In this document: positions 6,001 through 9,601 of the stretch, in pieces | Layout: each line of letters begins with the position of its first letter | Numbering within the stretch: the stretch's first letter is position 1 | Assembly: GCA_031259505.1 (NCBI GenBank) | Contig: JAIRLL010000215.1 | Location: forward strand, 1-9,601 | Length of the DNA: 9,601 bases | Reading direction: 5' to 3' | Origin: Tannerella sp. | GTDB lineage: Bacteria > Bacteroidota > Bacteroidia > Bacteroidales > Tannerellaceae | Position numbers and translations under genes: made by a program | Notes under the pieces: generated by a model | What the model was told of the DNA's origin: nothing | Database searches by the model: none | The model's input: only the letters and a program-made list of their open reading frames with translations

Positions 6001-6444
6001 ATGAAAAAGATTTTATCAGGCCTCGCGGCAATGTTTCTGTTCTCGCTTGCGGTCAATGCACAAACAGTAGACCGGATATTCGCCGAATATGCGAAAAAAA
6101 CAGGTGTGGAACATGTGAAAATCGGAAAAGTCGGAATGGCATTCGCCGGACTTTTCGTAAATACAATGGGAGTGAACGGAGTGGATGTGCTGGACTTCAG
6201 CCATTGCACCCCGTCGGTCAAAGAGGAATTGAACCGGATGGTTCATTCTTTTAATGACCCGGATTATGACCTGCTTATGACGGTTAAAGACAATGGCGAA
6301 CACGTCAAAGTGCTGGGGAAAACCAAAGACGGCAACATCCGGGAAGTGGTGGTGCTGACGGCGGATGAAAACGAAGTGGCGATGGTTCGCCTCACGGGGA
6401 AGATCAAACTGTCGGATATTATTAAACAGTATATAAACAACTGA
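6001..6444 (+). CDS. Secreted DUF4252-type protein A
   Basis: Function unknown. The 147-residue protein has a clear signal peptide: MKK, hydrophobic core about 5-17, and likely cleavage after Ala20 (VNA/QT) leaving Gln at the mature end, as is common in Bacteroidetes. There is no lipobox, so a soluble periplasmic or exported protein is expected. The mature part of about 127 residues has a pattern I associate with DUF4252: a helix near the start (VDRIFAEYAKKTG), a VEHVKIGK strand, a central helix (SVKEELNRMVHSF), alternating strands with VKVLGKTKDGNIREVVVLT (102-120) and a final LTGKIKLSDIIKQY (131-144). It shares this layout with the protein at 7489-7965 (LGHFSLKDI at the end), so the two are divergent paralogues bracketing the sigma and membrane genes. 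ATG 6001 is preferred over TTG 5992 because it begins the signal peptide directly. The stop is 7 bp from the sigma-factor ATG. Confidence 0.8.
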   Translation: MKKILSGLAAMFLFSLAVNAQTVDRIFAEYAKKTGVEHVKIGKVGMAFAGLFVNTMGVNGVDVLDFSHCTPSVKEELNRMVHSFNDPDYDLLMTVKDNGEHVKVLGKTKDGNIREVVVLTADENEVAMVRLTGKIKLSDIIKQYINN

Positions 6445-6451
6445 ACCCGTG

Positions 6452-6949
6452 ATGGATGCAAAGGAATTTACGGCGCGGTTCTATCCCTTTCATCCCAAAC
6501 TCTATCATGTGGCTTATACGCTGCTCAACAACCCCGACGATGCGGAAGACATCCTTCAGGACGTGTATTGCAAACTGTGGGACAGGCGAAAAGAATTATC
6601 GGAACTCCGCCGGCCGGAAGCCTTCTGCGTGACATTGATCAGGAATCTTTGCATTGATTTCCTGCGGTCGCCCAGACATCGCACGGACGACGACGCGGAC
6701 GCAGAAAATATGCTCCAAATCGGAACGGATGCGACACCCGAAAGCGAACTTGTCACCGACGAAAGCGTGCGACGCATTGAGAAACTGATCTGCCGCCTGC
6801 CCGAAAAACAGCGTATCGTGATGCAGATGAGGGCTTACGGCGAATGTACGCAGGAAGAGATCGAAGTTGCAACGGGCGAAAGCGCCGCCAATGTGCGGGT
6901 ACTGCTGTCGAGGGCGCGCAAAACATTAAGAGAATGGCTGAACGCTTAA
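6452..6949 (+). CDS. ECF-type RNA polymerase sigma-70 factor
   Basis: A 165-residue alternative sigma factor that would direct RNA polymerase to a small set of promoters. Region 2 covers about 8-75: NNPDDAEDILQDVYCKLW (26-43) is the core-binding and -10-recognition block, followed by RRPEAFCVTLIRNLCIDFLR (53-72). An acidic linker (79-103, DDDADAEN) stands in place of region 3. Region 4 is about 106-160: ICRLPEKQRIVMQMRAYGE (113-131) and a helix-turn-helix TQEEIEVATGESAANVRVLLSRARKTL (133-159) for -35 recognition. It begins 7 bp after the upstream DUF4252 gene, and the next gene encodes a single-pass membrane protein 12 bp downstream, in the usual anti-sigma position. ATG 6452 is chosen; an in-frame GTG at 6449 would add one residue. 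The target promoters are unknown, with 5946-5972 the leading candidate. Confidence 0.94.
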   Translation: MDAKEFTARFYPFHPKLYHVAYTLLNNPDDAEDILQDVYCKLWDRRKELSELRRPEAFCVTLIRNLCIDFLRSPRHRTDDDADAENMLQIGTDATPESELVTDESVRRIEKLICRLPEKQRIVMQMRAYGECTQEEIEVATGESAANVRVLLSRARKTLREWLNA

Positions 6950-6961
6950 ATACTTGAATTT

Positions 6962-7474
6962 ATGATGCAAATGGATAATATACAGCAATTACTGGAAAAG
7001 TTCTATGCGGGCGATACGACGCCGGATGAAGAGCGTCGTCTGAAAGATTATTTCCTTGACAATAAATGTGTGGACGAACGCTGGAAAAAAGACCGGACGC
7101 TTTTCCGCGCACTGTATGCGACGCCGCATGAGATGCCGCAAGGCGTGTCGGCCCGTCTGGAAGCGACCCTTCGACGTCTGGACGGAAACGAACGCCGGAC
7201 GGCAGCACGCATGCGCACGCTGTGGCGCCGGATAGGCAGCGTCGCAGCCGCAGCGCTCCTGTGCGTAGCGCTGTTTTTCGCCGTGCAGCCGGATACTTCG
7301 AACACTGTAGCAGATACTTACGACAATCCTGAAGACGCCGCGCTGATGGCTGAAAAAACACTGCTCTACGTGTCGGTAAAACTGAACAGAGGCATCAAAC
7401 AGACGTATGCAGTAAGACAGGAAATGGGAAAAATGAGCGAAGTTTTAGAAAAAACATTCAAGACAAACAACTAA
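6962..7474 (+). CDS. Single-pass membrane protein, putative anti-sigma factor
   Basis: A 170-residue protein with a cytoplasmic part (1-90), one hydrophobic segment (about 91-108, SVAAAALLCVALFFAV) preceded by arginines (RTLWRR), and an external tail of about 60 residues. By the positive-inside rule the N-terminus is cytoplasmic, as in anti-sigma factors. The start (LLEKFYAGDTTPDEERRLKDYF, near 10-31) resembles the N-termini of Bacteroidetes FecR-like and other anti-sigma proteins, where such a helix bundle binds the sigma factor. No zinc-binding HxxxCxxC motif is seen (only Cys36 and Cys101), so it is not a ZAS-type anti-sigma. The external tail has NPEDAALMAEKTLLYVSVKLNRG (122-144), predicted helical, of unknown role; it could sense or bind the secreted DUF4252 partners. 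In-frame ATGs at 6965 and 6971 are alternative starts. It lies 12 bp after the sigma gene and 14 bp before the next. Naming rests on position and layout, not on a firm family match. Confidence 0.75.
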   Translation: MMQMDNIQQLLEKFYAGDTTPDEERRLKDYFLDNKCVDERWKKDRTLFRALYATPHEMPQGVSARLEATLRRLDGNERRTAARMRTLWRRIGSVAAAALLCVALFFAVQPDTSNTVADTYDNPEDAALMAEKTLLYVSVKLNRGIKQTYAVRQEMGKMSEVLEKTFKTNN

Positions 7475-7488
7475 ATTATACAAAAAAA

Positions 7489-7965
7489 ATGAAAGCAAGA
7501 CATATTCTACTGATTGCAGGACTGTGCATGAGCAGTTTCTGCTGCTTCGGACAGCAACAACTGTTCGACCGGTTTGCCGGACAGGACGGCGTCTCGTCCG
7601 TACATATTTCCAAGGCCATGTTCGACCTGCTGCCATCGCTTGGCAACGTGGACAACGTGGGCAATGTGAACCTGAGCCATCTGAAAAAGATCGACGGCAT
7701 CAACATTCTTTCGACCGAAAAGGCCGACGTGAAAGAGGAAATGCGGAAAACATTCAAAACGCTGATTACCGACAAACACGAAGAACTGATGCGCATCCGC
7801 GACAGCCAGGAGGACATCACGTTCCACATCCGGAAAAACAAAAACGGAACGGACATCGAAGAACTGATTATGCTGATCAGCGGCGCCAACGAGTTTACCG
7901 TGATTCAGATACTGGGACACTTCTCGCTGAAGGATATTCAGGACATTGCTGTCAGATCGGATTGA
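7489..7965 (+). CDS. Secreted DUF4252-type protein B
   Basis: Function unknown. Of 158 residues, about 1-21 form a signal peptide (KARH, then a hydrophobic core ILLIAGLC) with probable cleavage before Gln22 (CCFG/QQQ). The Cys pair 18-19 lies just before the cleavage site; it does not fit a standard lipobox, so a lipoprotein is possible but not favoured. The mature protein follows the DUF4252 pattern: LFDRFAGQDGVSSVHISKAMFDLLPSL near its start, a central DVKEEMRKTFKTLI helix, strands DITFHIRKNKNGTDIEELIMLISG and a final ILGHFSLKDIQDIA. The VSSVHISKAM segment is the part that makes me place it in this family. It is more typical of the family than the paralogue at 6001-6444. A small repeat in VDNVGNVNLSHL lies in the extra loop. 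ATG 7489 follows an A-rich leader 14 bp after the preceding stop, so it is the last gene of the four-gene cassette. Confidence 0.85.
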   Translation: MKARHILLIAGLCMSSFCCFGQQQLFDRFAGQDGVSSVHISKAMFDLLPSLGNVDNVGNVNLSHLKKIDGINILSTEKADVKEEMRKTFKTLITDKHEELMRIRDSQEDITFHIRKNKNGTDIEELIMLISGANEFTVIQILGHFSLKDIQDIAVRSD

Positions 7966-8001
7966 AAAATGCGCCATGTTTTCCAGTCATCCGATATATC
8001 G

Positions 8002-8036
8002 TTTCGCCGGAAAATCGAACTTTTGTCGTATTTTTG
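8002..8036 (+). promoter_or_regulatory. Candidate promoter for fabI
   Basis: TATTTTTG at 8029-8036 fits the -7 consensus TAnnTTTG exactly. TTTC at 8002-8005 is a one-mismatch -33 element 23 bp upstream. The predicted transcription start, about 8041-8044, gives a leader of some 17 nt to ATG 8060. The element lies outside the DUF4252 gene, so fabI is likely transcribed separately from the sigma cassette. A CGATATATCG palindrome (7992-8001) abuts the -33 element. Confidence 0.6.
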
Positions 8037-8059
8037 CATCGAATTTTAAAACGCAAGAG

Positions 8060-8917
8060 ATGAGTTATAATCTGTTGAAAGGAAAAAGAGGCGTCATTTT
8101 CGGCGCCATGGACGACAGGTCCATTGCATGGAAAGTGGCCGAACGCGCGGTGGAAGAAGGCGCAGCGATTACGCTGTCGAACACGCCGGTCGCCGTCCGG
8201 ATGGGCAACGTGGACCTGCTCTCGGAAAAGTTGCATGCAGAAATCATTCCGGCGGATGCCACCCGGATACAGGAACTGGAAACGGTTTTTTCGCGGTCGA
8301 TGGACGCGCTTGGCGGGAAAATCGACTTCGTGCTTCACTCCATCGGCATGAGTCCGAACGTGAGAAAGAAAAGAACGTATGACGACCTGGACTACGGCAT
8401 GTTCGAAAAAACGCTGGACATCTCGGCCCTCTCGTTTCACAAGATGATTCAGACGGCCAAGAAGATGGATGCCATCGCGGAATACGGTTCGATTGTGGCG
8501 CTCAGCTACGTGGCGGCTCAACGCACCTTTTTCGGATACAATGACATGGCCGACGCCAAGAGTTTGCTGGAATCCATCGCCCGCAGTTTCGGATACATCT
8601 ACGGACGCGAAAAGCACGTGCGTATCAACACCGTCTCGCAGTCGCCCACCATGACCGCTGCCGGAAGCGGCATCAAGGGAATGGAAAACCTGATGGACTT
8701 CACCGGCAAGATGAGTCCGCTGGGCAATGCCGACGCCGAAGCGTGCGCCGACTACTGTGTCACGCTCTTTTCCGACCTCACGCGCAAAGTCACCATGCAA
8801 AACCTGTATCACGACGGCGGCTTCTCAAGCATGGGAATGAGCCTGCGTGCAATGAATCAGTACAGCAGGGACATAAGCGAATATACGGACGGGCAGGGGC
8901 ACATCATCTACGGATAG
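8060..8917 (+). CDS. fabI: Enoyl-[acyl-carrier-protein] reductase (NADH), FabI type
   Basis: FabI carries out the last reduction of each fatty-acid elongation round, trans-2-enoyl-ACP to acyl-ACP, in the cytoplasm. The 285-residue protein opens with MSYNLLKGKRGVIFGAMDD, the nucleotide-binding edge of the short-chain dehydrogenase fold (variant G-rich loop 15-25). LHSIGMSPN (92-100) is the equivalent of the triclosan-contact loop of E. coli FabI, with Gly96 at the place of Gly93. The catalytic set is Tyr150 (ALSYVAAQR), Tyr160 and Lys167 (YNDMADAK, Y-x6-K), followed by SQSPTMTAAGSG (193-204) and MSPLGNADAEACADY (218-232). It ends with an unusual tail of about 20 residues after MGMSLRAMNQY. ATG 8060 is chosen over the in-frame upstream start at 7946, which would add 38 unrelated residues and overlap the preceding gene. 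Confidence 0.96.
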   Translation: MSYNLLKGKRGVIFGAMDDRSIAWKVAERAVEEGAAITLSNTPVAVRMGNVDLLSEKLHAEIIPADATRIQELETVFSRSMDALGGKIDFVLHSIGMSPNVRKKRTYDDLDYGMFEKTLDISALSFHKMIQTAKKMDAIAEYGSIVALSYVAAQRTFFGYNDMADAKSLLESIARSFGYIYGREKHVRINTVSQSPTMTAAGSGIKGMENLMDFTGKMSPLGNADAEACADYCVTLFSDLTRKVTMQNLYHDGGFSSMGMSLRAMNQYSRDISEYTDGQGHIIYG

Positions 8918-8944
8918 AGTAACATTTAAACAGAGAAAACCGAC

Positions 8945-9565
8945 ATGCTGGTAAAGATTTATCCGGAAAACCCCAGTGCAAAGGAAATAGCCAAAGTCGT
9001 GAAGATTCTGCAGGACGGCGGCCTTGTGATTTATCCTACAGACACGCTGTATGCCATCGGCTGCGACGCGCTGAACGTCTATGCGGTGGAAAAGATTTGC
9101 CGGACGAGGGGAATAGACCCGCAACGGTGCCGGCTGTCCATCATCTGCGAGAGCCTCTCCAGCATCAGCGACTGCGTCAGGGTGGACAATGCGGCGTTCA
9201 AACTGCTGAAACAGTGTCTGCCTGGGCCGTACACGTTCATCCTTCCCACGGTACGCGGCAACAAACTGCCCCGCCCCTTCAGGAACCGCAGGGAAATCGG
9301 CATCCGCATCCCCGACTGCCAGATTGCCGCCGAACTGGTTCGCACGCTGGGGAATCCGCTGCTGTCCATGTCCGTACCGTACGATGAAGACGAAAGCGAA
9401 TACGCCACCGACCCCGAACTGATATACGAAAAGTATAAAGCCCGCGTCGACGTTGTCGTCGACGGCGGTTTCGGCGGAACGGAAGCGTCGACCGTCGTCG
9501 ACTGCACTGCCGACGAAATCACGCTCGTGCGCCAGGGAAAGGGCGCCTGGCCGGTTTTCCCCTGA
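8945..9565 (+). CDS. YciO-like member of the Sua5/YciO/YrdC family
   Basis: The family includes L-threonylcarbamoyladenylate synthases (TsaC, Sua5) that supply the t6A37 modification of tRNAs; YciO proteins are close relatives whose role is less settled. The 206 residues are one YrdC domain without the extra Sua5 domain. Visible motifs are the nucleotide-binding YPTDTLYAIGCDA (30-42), LPGPYTFILP (92-101) and IGIRIPDCQIAAELV (118-132). Two positions set it apart from TsaC: the KxR pair appears as Arg53-Thr-Arg55 (CRTRGIDPQ), and the SxN motif is SMSV (141-144) with no Asn. E. coli YciO, as I recall it, shares both changes. The gene begins 27 bp after fabI and may be co-transcribed with it. Synthase activity should therefore not be assumed; a separate TsaC or Sua5 may be encoded elsewhere. 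Confidence 0.88.
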   Translation: MLVKIYPENPSAKEIAKVVKILQDGGLVIYPTDTLYAIGCDALNVYAVEKICRTRGIDPQRCRLSIICESLSSISDCVRVDNAAFKLLKQCLPGPYTFILPTVRGNKLPRPFRNRREIGIRIPDCQIAAELVRTLGNPLLSMSVPYDEDESEYATDPELIYEKYKARVDVVVDGGFGGTEASTVVDCTADEITLVRQGKGAWPVFP

Positions 9566-9586
9566 AAAAGTCCGAAGGCGGCGAAT

Positions 9587-9601
9587 ATGAATAACCCCGA
9601 A
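9587..9601 (+). CDS. Possible first five codons of a further gene
   Basis: ATG at 9587 opens a frame (MNNPE) that remains open to the window edge, 21 bp after the preceding stop and on the same strand. There is an AAGGCGGCG purine-rich stretch a few bases upstream that might serve as a ribosome site. The fragment is too short to identify a product. In some Bacteroidales I recall a chloride-channel-like gene following the YciO/Sua5 gene, but nothing here tests that. Confidence 0.35.

Noticed and set aside
7946..8059. Upstream in-frame extension of fabI by 38 codons
   Set aside because: It overlaps the preceding gene, contains the likely fabI promoter, and FabI homologues begin at the MSYNLLKGK sequence encoded from 8060.
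7952..8812. 286-codon minus-strand open frame opposite fabI
   Set aside because: Antisense shadow of a secure fabI; composition is typical of a mirrored GC-rich frame and no family is recognised.
8918..8944. AGTAAC-N17-CGAC, a second ECF-promoter-like match before the YciO-like gene
   Set aside because: The -10 block touches the ATG at 8945, so transcription would begin inside the gene with no later start codon nearby; taken as a chance match.
9440..9510. Clustered GTCGAC and CGTCGTCGAC repeats
   Set aside because: They lie inside the YciO-like coding region and encode ordinary Val-Asp runs (VDVVVDGG, TVVDC); codon-driven repetition explains them.

Overview
The window looks like a chromosomal segment from a member of the Bacteroidota, most likely order Bacteroidales. 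The clues are candidate promoters of the Bacteroidetes type (TAnnTTTG at -7), A-rich leaders with weak Shine-Dalgarno sites, secreted proteins whose mature ends start with Gln, two DUF4252-type proteins, and Bacteroidetes-like versions of PurM, FabI and sirtuin. The genus cannot be told from the sequence. Most genes are moderately GC-rich; the far left end is visibly AT-richer.

Left end (1-248): a 180-bp near-palindrome whose outermost 45 bp form a perfect inverted repeat, with a 15-nt central loop, so a REP- or MITE-like element. A 68-bp AT-rich spacer follows.

Minus-strand block (4462 down to 249): a candidate promoter near 4528-4535 is followed by five closely spaced genes: a glucosaminidase with two LysM repeats, a shorter paralogous glucosaminidase, a PurM-like AIR synthetase, peptide chain release factor 1 (prfA) and, after a 33-bp gap, a small AT-rich GIY-YIG-like protein. 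The first four are 8-9 bp apart and are almost certainly one operon joining peptidoglycan remodelling to purine synthesis and translation termination.

Plus-strand block (4638-5946): cytidine deaminase (cdd) under a good TTTG/TAnnTTTG promoter, then a class III-like sirtuin lacking the usual zinc cysteines, closed by a Rho-independent terminator. The 4463-4637 divergent region also holds a Fur-box-like palindrome.

Plus-strand regulatory cassette (5946-7965): four tightly packed genes encode a secreted DUF4252-type protein, an ECF-type sigma factor, a single-pass membrane protein in the anti-sigma position, and a second secreted DUF4252-type protein. Directly upstream is TGTAAC-N17-CGTC, which resembles an ECF sigma promoter and suggests autoregulation. 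This is the most interesting unit in the window.

Right end (8029-9601): fabI (enoyl-ACP reductase) with its own candidate promoter, then a YciO/Sua5-family protein 27 bp downstream, then the possible first codons of another gene running off the window. No rRNA, tRNA, CRISPR array, transposase or phage gene was seen.
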